In this document: positions 11,581 to 25,780 of the stretch, in pieces
Numbering within the stretch: position 1 is the stretch's first letter
How the letters are laid out: every line of letters starts with the position of its first letter
Assembly (NCBI GenBank): GCA_037903355.1
Contig: JBAJFE010000050.1
Coordinates: forward strand, 310,001 to 374,000
Source: Trichuris trichiura
Taxonomy: Eukaryota > Nematoda > Enoplea > Trichinellida > Trichuridae
Direction of reading: 5' to 3'
Length of the DNA stretch: 64,000 nt
The notes under the pieces: generated by a model
Told to the model about the DNA's origin: nothing
The model's database searches: none
The model's input: the letters and a program-made list of their open reading frames with translations, nothing else
Translations under genes and position numbers: made by a program

Positions 11581-14552
11581 ACATCTTTCTTTGCAGGATT
11601 AGACTAGAGACAATAATGTCAATCATTAATTACTGATATCCGGTTTTGGAATAAAGAAGAAGAACGGAACAATTATGAGGCTGATCCAACAGAAGCGATG
11701 TAAACTTGTCATATGTATTCATGTCACTTGTCCATGCTTCGCATTCATACTCTGTACTTACTAGCTCTGGTAAGGTGCAATGGGACGATCTGTTAAAAAA
11801 GTCTTGTTTTCAGTGCCTTTGAAACCGTTGTTATCCAATCAAGACTGCGCGTCCTCACAATCGCAATGCTAAATAAAAAGGCGCAACAGACATCAAGTAG
11901 CTAAAATGTAATGATGTGCAGGTTCTTGGTTGTCCCTACAGACAGGGCAGCATTGTTGCTTACTGCTTTCCATGCTTGGTCTATTGAACTTTTTACATGT
12001 TCTCGCCTGTCGCGTTGTTCTCTTTAGCAGTGTGTTCTTTCCTACCTTGTGGTTTTAAGTCGCTGGTAATTGTGCTGTTATTATGGACGCTAGTTGGTTC
12101 GTCGCCCTAATGCAGAAAATAACAGGACGCACAGTAAAGCAGATCACTTCGGCGCGTACGGTTCGGTCCATGCGTGATTCGTACTAACGTAGACGAGGGA
12201 ACATACGGCCATAAACTATAAAAACTTACACTTGGAAACAAATGGCGTCGAACGTAATCAACGAAGAAAAGAGGTGACGTGGGGAAACGATACCGCAGTT
12301 AAAAGAAAGACTTGAAAACATCGCTGGCGAACACAGTGCTCCCTTGGGTGCACAGAAAGGTTGTCCACAAGCAATAATCAGTCGATAAAAATTCTGGTTG
12401 TAGACCAACGGAAATGTACGTGATAGAAACTTACTGTACCGTAAAGAAATTTCGAAACATTGTGCACGCTGCCCTGAACCAGATGAAAAGTGTTAATTGA
12501 CGACAAACGTAAGTATGGCAGCAGACTTCATTAAAACGGAACGCGCGTCAAACCGTACTGCATTCGGATGCATAGCTTTTGATCATGCTTGGCTTATCTC
12601 AATCGCTTTATTATGCTTGAAAGCTCCAAAGAAAAAATGAAGTGCTAAAACGCAGAATTAATTTACTGTTCGCACATGAAGTAGACAAAGACGACCCGTT
12701 GGAAATGTGAATTTTTAAAAATGTTGAGCATTTGACACCGTTCAAACTTTAAACTATACACATAGAAGAATAAGTACAGGAATTAGCGACGACTGCTAAC
12801 GACGTCTCTTCTGTCACTTTCATGCGAATGCAATTCAACAATTCCGCAGTAAGCGTCAGTGCTTGTGCTTATGCTGATTCAAAAAAACTTGAAACACTCG
12901 CTTCCATTCCGTGTCACTATACTTCTCAAGGTGTTGAACATTCCTATGCGATTTGTACCATATGAATGTCTTGTCTTCAATAGTACGGGACCAATTGGTA
13001 CCATAGTCCGCGTTTAAAACTTCAACTACGTTGCATGGTACGCTGAACAGTTCACCTAGCAATTCAGCTCTACAGAGTCTTGAAATTTTCGGATACAACC
13101 ATCTTTAAAAGAAAAACACAACTTCTTAGCTACATCGTCGTTAAATGACCGTGAGCAAGAAAGTACCGAAGTTTTCTACGCTGCGAAGGGATCATTCCGC
13201 CAACCCAACTGCTGTTGTCGTTATTGTACACGAAAAATAAATCTATTTTAGTAGATTTTGCGTAGACGCTCAATTCCAAGGAATCGCTCGGCTGAAAATA
13301 GAAATAAACGGAAGTTGAAAAGTTTTTCCAATCACTAATAGGCAATACCTTTCCTAACACCCAATAAAGTCTCAAACGGCTATCTTTTGAAAGAGCATGA
13401 ATAAGACTTGGTTTGTAAAGTGAAATGGAAGCAGCCATATCCAGATCGGATGTATGGGGTATAATGCCGCATTCTCTGTACCATCCTAAAAGTAACTGTG
13501 AGCATCAGGCTTTCGGATAGTTTAAAACACGCACATCAAAGACGAAAAGCAGCTGCAAGAAGCTGTTTCTGCATTACTCTTTTTGCAAACGTATATTTTA
13601 GCATACGGTCATCCGCACTGACCGGAAGAGATTATGAAAATTAGTCTGCTTTACCACTTTAACATAAAAATGCTGTACAGAAATTGGAAAGTTAACTACT
13701 ATTGATAAAAGCTTCATAATTAGATAGATGCAGTCCACAATTTTCCCGCTTCTTTTCTTCATAAACCTTACCCAGCAAAGTGCCGCCAAATAGGTATGGC
13801 GTAATGTTCAGGTTGAGCAGGAGATCACGAAAATAGGCTAAGTCATCAATCACGGAGTCATTAAGTATTGGGGTGTTGTTGTAGCTGGAAGGATATTTTT
13901 CTCGAATAGCAGCGGCCATATCCCGTCGACATTCAATGAATTCACTTTCCTTCATTTCGCTCAAGAATGCTTTCAAAGGAAAAGGATAATACACGTGTAA
14001 ATTTCGAGCTGTATGGAACTTTGCTGGCGAATACTTCCTATACAATAAAAAAATATAGAGGCAAAAATATACCATATCTGTAGACGTCTACCGCCGTAGA
14101 GCGAATGCTGATGTGTTCATTTCATTGACAGCCGGAATCAACCAGTAGCGACGACGTTGCAGCACATTAACGACGACAATTCGGAAATTGTTCACGAATA
14201 CAGTTATTGCCGTAGCAGAACTGGAAACGTTCCAAAGTGGACACTTAATTCGCGTTAACTGCAATAGACAAACGCAGCTTCAGTATCATCATCCAACAAA
14301 ACCGAAATGTACATTTTGGGATAAAGCTTCGTAAGCTTCGGTTCCAAACAAGATTTGCCTTTTGAGGGCAAACTCTCTGCAAGCAGCATAAGAACCGTCG
14401 ATGCACAATAGCCAATCAGCATCGAGTATCGTCAAAGGGATTCCAAGGGCACTCGTTCTATTGAGGAAATGTTTTAGGAATGGAGATATCTGCTTCAAGC
14501 TTTGGTTAAACGAACGTGAATAGGAACGATGGACGCAAGCATTGCCTGACCT
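11581..14552. repeat. Left arm of a ~2.9-kb inverted repeat
   Basis: The stretch starting ACATCTTTCTTTGCAGG reappears as its reverse complement ending near 62125, and the match runs through the 3' flank and exons 7 to 2 of the fukutin-like genes (partner arm 59120-62125). The inner end coincides with exon 2, which is more diverged. Confidence 0.85.
12856..14552 (-). CDS. Fukutin-like transferase, copy L, 5' exon not found
   Basis: Six exons on the minus strand (14552-14313, 14258-14092, 14037-13772, 13485-13349, 13291-13167, 13102-12856) match the plus-strand copy at 57195-60829 in number, phase and, apart from exon 2 (240 against 255 nt), in exact length. Fukutin-family features are LFGGTLLG followed by a WYRECG-IIPHTSDLDMAAS block, KIDLFFVYN, and FSVPCN with NADYGTNW. 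Fukutin and its relative FKRP are ribitol-phosphate transferases of the Golgi, in the same superfamily as bacterial LicD phosphocholine transferases. The first exon with the membrane anchor, present in the other copies, was not found within 2-3 kb upstream, so this copy may be a 5'-incomplete gene or use another first exon. The body has no frameshift. Confidence 0.8.
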
Positions 14553-17500
14553 CTACAATAAACCATGCTGTAAAAATTGAGGAAATCGAAATTTTCTGAT
14601 TTTGCTAATAGGTAAAAGTAAAGAAACAGTACGCGCGGGAATTAGCTACCACCGACAGCAACGTCTATACTCATATTTTGGTGCATATGAGCTTTTGTAT
14701 TAAAAATTCGATCTAAATGTCTTTTAAAGGTCTAGGGACGACAGAAGAATAAAAAGAAGAAGCATAAAACGCAAGTGAATGTTTTGTTGCTGTTTCCTCT
14801 TCACGTTTCCAGTCGTTTTCTATGGCATAGCAGCTTCGTCACTTCAACTTAATTTTAATTTATCAGTCATTATTGCCTTTCAGAGAAGCTTTAATTAGTT
14901 CACTTTTGCATTGTTTCAAGTCTACTTTATTCTTGTGCATTTGGTTGTTTTCTGTGTTCGTTTCCTTATCGATGGCGGGAAGCTACCTCTAGAAGAATGG
15001 AAAGCTCTGCAACTAGAAGCATTTTTATCATAAATGAACGGGCTTGTTCCAGTAAACGTAGGAATCAAAGCTGCGTTACGTTAAGGCCAAAACTTAAACG
15101 TAAACTAAAAGGCCTACTGAACATGCCGCGTGGACAACCTTCTCTAAAAATGGAGTCTTAAATTTTTAAGGGCTACGGGTACTTTGAACTGCCATGAAAA
15201 GCAAAACTATGTGCAATTTAATCATGACTTTGAAAATGGAAAAGAGTCAGCTAATCTGGAGTACAGTCGAACAATTTATGGTAAGGCTTCTAAGCATTAC
15301 GGTTTGAAGAAAGCTTTTGGCGCTTACTTCAACGCATTGATCAAAGAATAAGATCCAATAAGCTAACGGGAGAACAATGGATCCAACAACCGTTGCCGCA
15401 AAGCACCGATTCAACCTGTTCTTCATTCAAGCTCGAATCTTTGCAGCATCGCTTATTCGCCTAAAATAGGAACAACTAACCAATTGAAGCGGATAACTTA
15501 GCTTACGAGCGGACAAGTTTTACGTTGCCGAGAAAAGTAGAACGTAATGAGTGAACAAAATTCAAATGTGTCGGGCAACTGGAATCAAAAATGAGACCAT
15601 CCCATTTGCTATAGGCTTAGGCAAAAAGAAAATGTGGCGATCATTAGTGCAACTAACTGTCCCGTTATGGAAGAATGAAGTAAAATAGACTTCAATACTT
15701 TTGGCACCATAGGACGACATACGGTTAGTTGAAAGGATAGAGAAATTTCGCGATTTTGCAGTCAATCTCTCAACGACATCCCGTACAATAGAACATCTTT
15801 CCAAAGCAGTATAAAAGCGCTTATGTAGTCTGAACAAACAATAGTGACAAAAACGTAATGCGAATGGTTTTCAAGGTGGGCATGTCTTCATCATTAAAGG
15901 AAAAACGTTAGGATAAACAAAACTGGTTCAAAACCAGACTGCAAAAAGGAGGAACGGTCGATACGAAGCTGACAACTTTCTCAACTCCTTCAGCGCTTCG
16001 TTTCTATTAAAGTCACGGATAATTTAAGCGGAAAACTTGAATACCGTTAAGTAGTTCAAATATTTGACCGCGCGTACAATAAGTCACACGATAATAATGG
16101 ATTTCTTAGGGTCTCTTTTGTCAAGGAACGATTCCGTTGGAAAGTAGACCGTAACATTTACGCCCAATTTGCAAAAGGGAACTAACCTATGCAACTGATA
16201 ACGCGCTTAGTCGACTAAACGACTATTGCTGAAAAATATTCATAGTACGTACACCAAGTAAGCGTCAGTTGCACTTGCTTTAATTCAACTCACCGATCGT
16301 AGGGAACTCTGCTAAAAAAAAAAAAAGAAAGGTGTTACCGTCTGAAAGCTATTTATAAAAGCTTACAGCTTAAAAAGTATACCGAATCGATTTGCATAAC
16401 AATGAACGATTTTCTCACCTGTTTCGATTGCCTAAAAGGACATTAAAATACCATAACAAATGAAGTATCTAATAATGAATGACAAAAGCCAAGTCGGGAC
16501 CACTTGTAATGTTGGGAATCCATCAATGGATAGCATGATAGTTCTTTATTTTAAATGTTCGACTAGAAAAAAAGGGTAAGAAACGGAAGAAATGAAAAAC
16601 TCGCTGCTCCGAAAGTTGCAGCCACGCTTGAATATAAAACTGGTTGTCATTAAGATCATTTTATCAATTCACGACACGCTTCGTCTGTCAAGCGGTACGC
16701 TCATTGGGCGAACACGAGTTTCGGCAGTTTCTATGGGTGCGGAGAAATTTCCGATATCGGCCTGGTTGGCTTTAAGACTTGTTCGCTACTTGACATTACG
16801 CAAAGTAAAATTTGATGCTTTTCCAAAATTCTTTCGTTATAGAGACCAAAGTTTGTAATTTTCAAATTTTTAAACTTTCCTACTACATAACAATCGTCAC
16901 TGCCATATAGACATCTTCTGTAAGCCTTAAGTGTAGTTTTTTCAGCATTAGCGCGTTAGAATATTCTTATTTTCAAAATTACATCCAACAGGTTGGTACG
17001 GTGATTAAAACGAGTTCATTCGATACTGCCCTTGTCCCACCATCAGCGAGTTAAAGCGAAGCATTGTAAAAACGAATGAAGTGAAAAAAATAAATAAAAA
17101 ATGCAGTAAACTTTAAAATAAATGTACTTTGTAGCTTTTACGGCCTAATTGCGTTTGTTGCGACCAATTCTTACTATGCACCAAATACCAGAGACTACTT
17201 TCCAAGTTAGGGAGCATTTTTGAGCATATTCATAATTTCTATTACCCTTTATCTCTTTCCTTTTTTGGTGTTTCTATTTTTCTTATTTTTTGAGACGCAT
17301 TCTCATGTTCAGATTTTAGTTCACCAGCCACGATGTTGTTAAGAAGAGAGGCAATTGGTTTACGCAGCAGAAAACATAGCACTTCTTAGCGGGTTTTAAA
17401 AAATTAACACGGAACTGTACAAACCCGTTAAGGTAAATAACTCATAGCTGTTGACCTGTCTACGCGGGAGCTGAAAGCCCTACGTAAAACGGGTGTATCG

Positions 17501-17617
17501 TAAACGAAACAATACGTATAAAACGCAGACACTTTTCAGAATGCGTGACGTCTTGTAGGCACCGTATTAAGTGGCTGTTATTTCAATCTGAAAGCATTTG
17601 GCGGCGGCCAAAATTCT
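14553..17617. other. Gene-poor region
   Basis: Short open frames (15562-15837 minus, 16592-16858 plus) resemble no family known to me and lack flanking homology. The missing first exon of the fukutin-like copy L would be expected here but I do not see it. Confidence 0.4.
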
Positions 17618-17835
17618 GAATAGATAAAAGGTGCACTTTAAAGTTTGGCCTTGTGGCAGTTGTGCATTGGCATCTTCTAGATAAGGAATGGATAAGGATT
17701 ATTTTTTTAGATCACTAACTTCGAACAAGACCAGCATAATAAGATTTATACTCAAATATATTCCTTATTTAGAAGACGACAATGCGCAACTGCCACAAGC
17801 TCAAACCTTACAGTGCATTTTCGACCTATTCAAAG
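17618..17835. mobile_element. MITE-like inverted-repeat element, family I
   Basis: Long terminal inverted repeats: the left end around GGCAGTTGTGCATTGGC and ATAAGGAAT mirrors the right end ATTCCTTATTTAG ... GCGCAACTGCCACAAG. Outer ends AATAG-ATAAAAGGTGCACT and the complement of AGTGCATTTTCGACCTATT also pair. There is no coding capacity. Related copies sit in the fukutin-like genes near 57.5 and 62.6 kb. Confidence 0.7.
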
Positions 17836-20800
17836 GTTTTAACCCCAAACAAGGAAATACTTAATATTTGCATTTCCTAGACATTTTGGACGATGCCAAA
17901 AGGTAAGCCTGTAAAGTAGAAATTCGAGTCTTTTCATCTACGCCCCTGATAGGCTACAGTAGCGACATCTACAGGAAAAAATAGGTTGTTCTTATTGCTA
18001 CTTTGTTCACTGTAATTTAGCTATATCTTGGCTTACGTTTAGGCTAGGGCGGAAAAGGAAAACCAACAACAAGAGCGAGAGAGAAACTGAGTGTTTTGGT
18101 CGCGGAACCCAGCCTGCAATGGAGTACTGCCTAAGCTTTAGCCTAAGCCGAAACGCAAAAAGTGCACAGCATATTAAAATAATGTTGTGCCTAAAAACGT
18201 CACGCATTCCATACATTGCTTGTTGCATATATATACTTAAATTTCAATTCACTGTTACTGTAAGAACGTGAATTATAGAAGAAAGCTTCAGCAAGCGGCA
18301 AGCAACGCCATATGGCATGACGCTGAGTGCTCGCTCGATCTGTCTAAAGTTCATAAATGCTAAAAATAGAAGCATGAACAAGCAGCGGTACTAGAAGAGT
18401 ACGAGCGATATAAACTCGTAAACTTCCAGCTCGCCCAAGTGAGCCAGCGGCACTGCTGTAAAACTACGCGGCTTGAAATGAATTCTAGCTAATGAATTCC
18501 CAAAGTCCAATGGCAGGTAAGCTTAACAACGCGTGCTATGCGCTTTCGCGTCCAAAGTTGATCGCTAGATACGCGGAATATTTCAGCATATTACGATTAC
18601 CGATTCTCGCGCCAAAAGACCAACTACAAAAATTCCAACCCGCAGCCTTGAAAAAATAGAAGAAAAGAAGTACGCGTCAAGTCGCGCAGGCAAAAAGATT
18701 GTTTTCCAGCGCAGCTGTCGGTAAGGAATTGTCGCGGCAGGTTCGCACCGGCAAAGCAAGAATTTGTGAAACCAGTTTTGCTCGATTGATTTAACAAGGA
18801 CGCGAACAACGTTAGGCAAAGAGCAGTCTTGCTGCGGCGTTGGCGAAAAGTTGAAAATAGTGTCGCCCCACGGTGCCCTGCAGTGTTCATTTTCACTCAT
18901 CCGCTTGCTCTCCCGCCGCGCTTAACATTTCGTGACTCATTTAATCGCCCCAACAACCTATTAACACTGGCTCCCAATGAGGCAAGAATAACATGTACAA
19001 AAAAGACAAACTATTAATATAAAATGGTTTCAAATTAAACACGGGGACTCTTGGACGTTGCAAAAGACGTCCAGAAAACTTGGCTACGTTTAGGGTCACC
19101 ATTATTTTTGACCTACTGAACATCTGTTTGCCAGCAGGCAGCCTGGTTGGCCTCAAACTGACCTACGTCCGAAAAACAAAAATATGCATAAAGATTGTGT
19201 ATGCATACGCATAACCTATTTCTACTGATAATTGCCTGCTCGCAGTGATAAGAAGTAAGCAGAACGGTAAATATGGCAAATGCACTACTTTTCATGACGA
19301 TCATCTAAGATAAGGGCTGCCATTTATCAAACCACTTTTCGGGAAGCGTTCGGCAATAGGCATACCTTCATCTTAAACTGCTTACTCGAAAATAGTCGAG
19401 AATAGCCGTATGCAAATTTTTGCGGTTACTTAACTCAAATTTGAACTACGCTGCCTATCTCAACCGTAGATAACTGGCACAAGAGCATGTTTCCTCTTAG
19501 AGCTCGTCTGCTTTCTCTCATAGTGCGCTAACAATTTGTCCTTATAGTGGATTACGTTAGGATCGTTCGTAGGCGGCTGTTGAGCCTAAAGGGAGTATGC
19601 CCCTATGGAGAAAACGCGGATGCTTACCTTTAAAGGAAAAATGTAGTAAGCAGTAAAGCTCTGTGCTGCCTCTTAGCGCCTTTTTTGCTTAGCAGTGTTT
19701 GGCGCTGCTGGGAAAGAGTGATTACTTCATTGGCTTTAAAAAGCGCGTGCCGTGGTCAACTTTTTCACCAACATTCCTTAGACGAGCGTACCGGTAAACG
19801 GTGACTTAAAGCGCTATCAGTTACACGTCCATCATTTGACGACAGCTCATCTGCCATCGACAAATAGGGATTGCTCATTCAGCTAACACTGGCAATAACA
19901 ACAACAAATAGCAACCGACAGTTGGGTGAATGAAGACAGAAAGTTTACCGCGAATTGTGCCGTGACAACTGCTCAAGCCATCGTCGACCTACGGATATAG
20001 GCCAACCCATTACGTCTTGACAAGTAGAGATAAAAAGATACAATTGCAAATGAGGAAAACTTGATTGAAGCGACTTGTTTACTCACGTCCTTCGCTACAA
20101 CATCATTTGCATAGCTTCGAGTAGAACAATCCGGCTGTCTCAGCAATGCTACGATATTGCTAAGAAAACCGTTGCGCACGCATTTCATTCTGGATGGAGT
20201 GCTGACTCATTCTACAATGGGCCATTTGACCTTACTTCGAAACTTGCCGTCATGTGAAAGTGAAGAAGGCTGAAACTGGAAACGAAAAAGTCAGCGTTGC
20301 GACTCGCTCCATAATCATCAACGAAGCACTTGGAAAATCGAAACGAGAACGGAGAAAGGACAACGTAGGAGCGAACTATGCCTATTCAAGCATAGCCAGT
20401 CCATAGAAAGGAAAAGCAAAAAGGAATTGTTTCCTTTGTGCATGGCTTGAATATACTTTTCTAAAAATGCTCCTTGTTGAGCAGCTATCGGTTTTGCGGC
20501 GTGCTACTAAGGACAATTTCACAAGAGGAGCTTACTACGAAGCGGTTTTGCCAGTTTGGAAGCCCGCGCTGGGAGTATGCGCCAAGCAACTGTTCATTAC
20601 AATGGCCATTCGACCTTGAAGCTTTGACAACGATGAGAAACGACCGAAAGCGCTGCGGCGGCAATAGTCGGTTAAAGGATTGATTTTTCAAGAAAAGTAC
20701 GGCTAACCGGGACAATTCCGCCAAATTCAGTCACCTTGGCAACGACGAATTATTCGTATTCTAAAGCATGAGGAGGTGGAGCCCATTTTCTCGGGAAAAA

Positions 20801-23800
20801 GTACCAAGAAGGCGTTCTACAACTCAACCACGTCCTCGTGGGCAGTTATTGATCCCGCAAAGGATCAGTTGGATCAATACATTTCTAAGCCGAAGATTTC
20901 TTGATAGGCAAATTAGCTTTTGTGGGCAAAGTCGTGGCGGATGTTCAAACAATGCTTACCAATGAAGCTGGCGGTCGACCAACGAAGAAAATATCAAAGC
21001 AGTAGTCGCTTGGCCAACGTATTAAATACTCTGGCAGGCGAATGTTATATAAACAATTTAAAAAATCATCTGAGCGCAACATTCAGTCGAGAACGTCTTA
21101 AACGCTTGCGGTACTGCCCATACGACGTCATGGAGTCGAAAGGGCAACAGAGCTAGCGACCGCCAAACCAATGCGCTAGTACTGATCTCCTCGGCGCTAC
21201 GATGACTGATGGAAAACAGGTGACATGTCCCACTTTCCAATGATTGATTTCCATTAGGCTCAACTTGCTTCGCAGCCTGCATTTAAGCTAACATCGACAA
21301 AGTAACGTACACGGCAGCGACACTGCATTCCATCCCATTTCTGAAAAGGCGTATAATTCAAGCTCATTATGCCCAAGCCCGCCTAACCCAGCGTGGTTAA
21401 GAAGCAGGCTTTGTTGTTTGTTAACCTGTAGCCGGCAAGGTTGATAGTATTAGTCGTTTTTTAGCTTTCTTCTAAACTTCATCGTTCGCTTAAGTTGTTG
21501 CATAGCCTACCTGGCAGGATTACGTTTGTTCTGGAAGTGACGGAAGACCTTTTGGCTAATCAGGGGGAACCCAACGCGCAGGGAAGCAAAAGGTTGCGAA
21601 TAAAAAGGAAATATTCCGCCCTTAGCCAAAATAACGATAACGTCAGTTTAGGCGAACTTGTAAACCTACGCCGTCTCAACAATCTCGATCGATTAGTTAC
21701 TTAGTCAAACAGTATCATGTCATCTTGTACACGTTCTTTGCTGAGGAATGATTCGGAAAATTTATGCATTCGTCAACAGTCGCCCATAGAGAGAATTTCT
21801 TGAGCGAACAAGAAGGCAAACTGCTTTGCCAATCGCTGCTATACGTACTTGAACTCTTCCTTTAAACAAACACGTCTTCTTAGAAAGAGGAATCGTTTGC
21901 GCGCAAGCTATGCGCATCTACGATAAGCAATTCTCGCTACTTTTAGGTTGGTTATCCCAAGGGCCTCCGCGTCTATCTGCCCGTAGCTGGCTGCAGCTTC
22001 AAAATAGTAACAGGAAAATATCGACAGATTCGATGGATAGATAGATTAAAGGCGATTGCAGCGCCCCCAATTTGAACGCTTTTCGCGGTTTCGAAAAAAA
22101 GGTTAGCGAATTTTAAAGTCGCTGACAGCAGCGTAACTCAGCTTGCTTCGATGCGATAAGGAAAGCAAACGAATAGGTGCACTTTGCCATCAATCGATTA
22201 GATTACAAAAACATATGACTGGCAGCGATTTCATGCTTACCTGGACGACGATCATGACGCTCATTGCGGACCGGTATGTCAGCTTAGGCATCAATGACGC
22301 GTCAATGAAAGAAATTTTCCCCAAAATAGACACTGACGAATAAAATGTCCGCTCTGTCAGCAACATAGAGCCATAAAGCTTTTTACCATTCCAAATTGGC
22401 ATAGGTAGATTTGTCTGAAGCGTATATGCAAGGACTACAGCTGTTCAGGATAGAGGTTTTTTGAACAGACAGAGTAACGCTATTCAGGTGCCGCCTACTG
22501 TCTCAGCAATGCTGTATGAACATAAAACTGCAGGGTTAAACTTTCTTATTTTCGTCTATTCTCTTTTTTGGCTTTTTTTGCTTCTAAAAGAAGTGTCCAT
22601 TTGCTTACGCTTTTGATGACTCTTTCTCTCGCCTTAACTTCCATTTTCTTATAATTTCACTACTTATTTTTTAAAATATATATTCCCCTTGCACTTGTTC
22701 CTGCCCTTAACTTTATCTATATTGATTATTTTTCCTTTTTTCCAAATCTCTTAAGCCGTATTTAAATGTGCACCTTCTAATCATTTATGAATACTTTCTT
22801 TTTTAAAATTTTGAATTAAAAAAAAATCGAACCTACGCCAAAGTCAACCGATATAGCGCTGGCGAGGCAGACAGCCGCACCTGGATGGTGTTAGTGCGTC
22901 TGACTAAAAAAAGTGTTATCCGAAACGGCCGTGATGCGTATACTTCTTCAGAAAAATGAATTTGGGCGCATGAAAAGTAGACAAGCAATGCGCGCAATTG
23001 ATTTACATCGTCTGGGCGCGGAGGCTGGAAAACTTCACGGACTCTATTACTCACTTATCAATTGCTGCTGTCTGTCTTGGAAATGCAGTTTAAAAAAGTG
23101 CTATTGGACTTTGCTGTAAGCAAAACGGAGTTATTGAAGTTCCTTGCGGAAAGCGCGGCTTTGATGACTATACGAGTTATCTACTTCGTCACTTTCAATT
23201 GAGTCGGCAAAAGCTAAACCAAAAGCGGCTCCTAAAGCTGCGTCAACTGGTTATCCCAACGAAGAGAAGGCAACGGAGGGTTAAAGAAAGTTTACATAAT
23301 TAAATTTGGAGGCGCCCTTTGGAATGAAAAAAATTTGAAGTCAGCTGACAATAAAAAAAAGTGTACGTTGTCTAATATTTTCAAAATAGAGAGTATTCAA
23401 GCCAAGCCTACCGTACCAGCAATGGAGAGCAATTTGAATGTCGAAAAGAGGGCATTCAAATTAAGTTTAAATTTCTGACACTTCCTCACTAAAGGTTGAG
23501 ATTCTTCTGCCTAGGCGGGTAGTCGAAAGAACCGACTGACCTGCTAAGAAGCTCCCTTTTTGTAGCTACAATGGCAGCCAAGGAAAGCGGTCCACCAAGC
23601 GACAATTAGCTCCGAAACGCTAAGCGTCGTACAAAGAAACTAAAGCAAACATTTCGCTCTTTTTCATTCGCTTAAAGATCTTTCGCGAGCTGCTGAGAAA
23701 AGAAGCTTCATTAGAATGGAATTTCGCTTCAGCATTAAAATGAAAGGCGGCTGCAACAGAAGTTTAAAAAACTGCTACGCTGAGCTGCTGCAGCTGCCTT

Positions 23801-24552
23801 CGTTTCTCTAGTGTCACGTGCATTGCAACTGTAATCTATAGCACGCAGGACTGGTTGCCGTCCTTTTCGAACAGCAACTACTCGTAAATCATCACCTTTA
23901 TAAAGGGAAAGCTAATAAATTCAAACAATTTAAGCGAATATCGCTTCGCCCCCCACTTTGCCCTTTATGCTAATATCTGCACTAAGTCACAAGTGGGGAC
24001 TTATTTGCACTGTAGCAGAAAATTTCAGGCATTTTTGAAAGTGAAAATAAAAAAACATTTGCCCATCAGTAATGCGAATCCTCTGTCCGCTTAGTCTGTC
24101 AGCCGGTGGAATGCTGAGTAAAAATTAAAAGTATATGTTTACTAGTTCCCTTCACGAGCCGGTTTTCAAACCCGTAGTCGGAATACGTGCATTGACTGCC
24201 ATTGTTAGAATAAATAAAACTTTCAGGGCTCAGAAAGCCCGAATGAATTTCGGCAAAATAACATGGCGTCAGTCCGCTGCGTTTTTAGCGCATCCATATT
24301 TTTCTTAAACGTGGCACGCACTATTCCTCTTTCTTCGTCTTCAAAAGAAAATTTTAGAAAAACTATCCTTCACACTGAAGACGTGAACAGGGGCTGCTTT
24401 CTCAGCCTATTTAAATTGCAATTTTTCTTAACTAAGAGAGATAGCTAAACGTCCTATTAGAACAAACGCTTAAGCCGAATCCCTCTTTAGCGTCAAGAAA
24501 CTTGAACATTCAGGGAGTGGCTTCTGGGTTATTTCCATTAGACTTTGATTAG
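17836..24552. other. Long gene-poor region
   Basis: No recognisable gene. Small open frames near 18.6-18.9, 20.5-21.1, 21.5-21.7 and 22.1-22.3 kb show no family motif. Around 20.1 and 20.6 kb two short stretches share an imperfect direct repeat centred on CAATGG-GCCATTTGACCTT, perhaps old repeat debris. A pyrimidine-rich stretch lies at 22.55-22.8 kb. Confidence 0.4.
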
Positions 24553-24752
24553 TACTGTAGGCAGAACTAAAATCAAGGTTTGTTAGTCCAAGTAACCTCT
24601 GGCAGCCTAAACCAAGCTAAGCTGCTGACTTCAGACCTTAATGTAGGCTTCCTAGAGTTACTGGGAGCAACAGGACATAACGTTAAGCCTAAGTCTACGC
24701 TGCCAGCGGTTACTTGGACTAATGAAACCTGAATTTAATTCCACCTACAGTA
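24553..24752. mobile_element. MITE-like inverted-repeat element, family II
   Basis: TACTGTAGG at the left end mirrors CCTACAGTA at the right end, and a longer subterminal match (GGTTTGTTAGTCCAAGTAACC against GGTTACTTGGACTAATGAAACC) continues inward. About 200 bp and noncoding. A second copy is at 46189-46334. Confidence 0.75.
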
Positions 24753-25780
24753 ACCACCAAGCATCTAACGGAAAAGATGTTGGCCTCCTTCAAAAGAAAA
24801 AAAATTAAAGGCTTTCAGCATGTATGAGAATTTACACTTTTTTGTCGGGTAACTATATGTGTAACTTCTCATAATGCCTTGGCAAAAAAACGTTTCAAAC
24901 TTACCTTCCGAGAGTCGAATCTGTCAACGCTCCAAAGAGTGGCATATCGCGATTGGTTTCTCGCCACGTATAAACCATGCCAAATAGCAGAGTAGAAATT
25001 CTGCTGGTTCGTTTTACAGTTTACAAACGCCAACGCTGCAGCATAGTTGGAAACCAGCGAAGCCAAACGTGAGACTATAAAGAAAAGAGCTGAGTATTCT
25101 GTTTCGCGGTGGCGTATATAAAGATGTGTCATATTACGCTTTACTAAACGAGAAAACTTTCCGAGTAACTTTAGAAACCGCAAAGCGCGAACATTTTAAG
25201 TTTGCTACATTGATTGGAAACCGCTTGCTTAAGAAGGGGCGGTATAGTTTTACGTTCGAAGCATGCAGTACTTTCCCATTGAAGTCAACTTATTCAGAAG
25301 TAGCTTTTGAGAAACAATCTTTCGATCGCCAGCGTAAGTGAATTGCCTAAATATCGCCGGGCTAAATAGATTACAATGGAAAGATACTGGACGTTCTACA
25401 CAGTTCAGAAACTTCAAATTTAGAACATACAAGTTACACAAACTAGAAATGCTTACCGTTGTGGACATGAAAGTCCAACCAGCACACCAATGCAGCCGTA
25501 CAAATCTTCTGCCGTAGTAAAACTGGACATTTAATGCCCATTCTTGAGCGCATGGGTAGGTTAGATTAACCACAATTCAGGCTCTAATTCCAACCTTATA
25601 ATTTTTTTCTATCCAGGAGATTATCGTTAGGAAAGTAAATGAGCAGAAGAAACAGTTTTCATCGCACGTACGGCTAGTGAATCTGCCCAAGAGCTTTTGC
25701 ATCATCAGCGACTTAACAGATCTAATATTTTTTTACCATTAAAAACGCTTTCTCTTTGCCAAATATTGACGGGATCGTAT
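24753..25780. other. Gene-poor region with a possible isolated exon
   Basis: On the minus strand about 25095-24900 an open frame is bounded by a CTTTATAG acceptor and a strong GTAAGT donor; its residues faintly recall the middle of a C-type lectin domain (RLASL, then WHGLY). No matching upstream or downstream domain half was found. Confidence 0.25.

Noticed and set aside
12226..12408. 60-codon ORF mirrored at 61288-61470
   Set aside because: Conserved only because it lies in the 3' flank inside both inverted-repeat arms; no start context, no family match.
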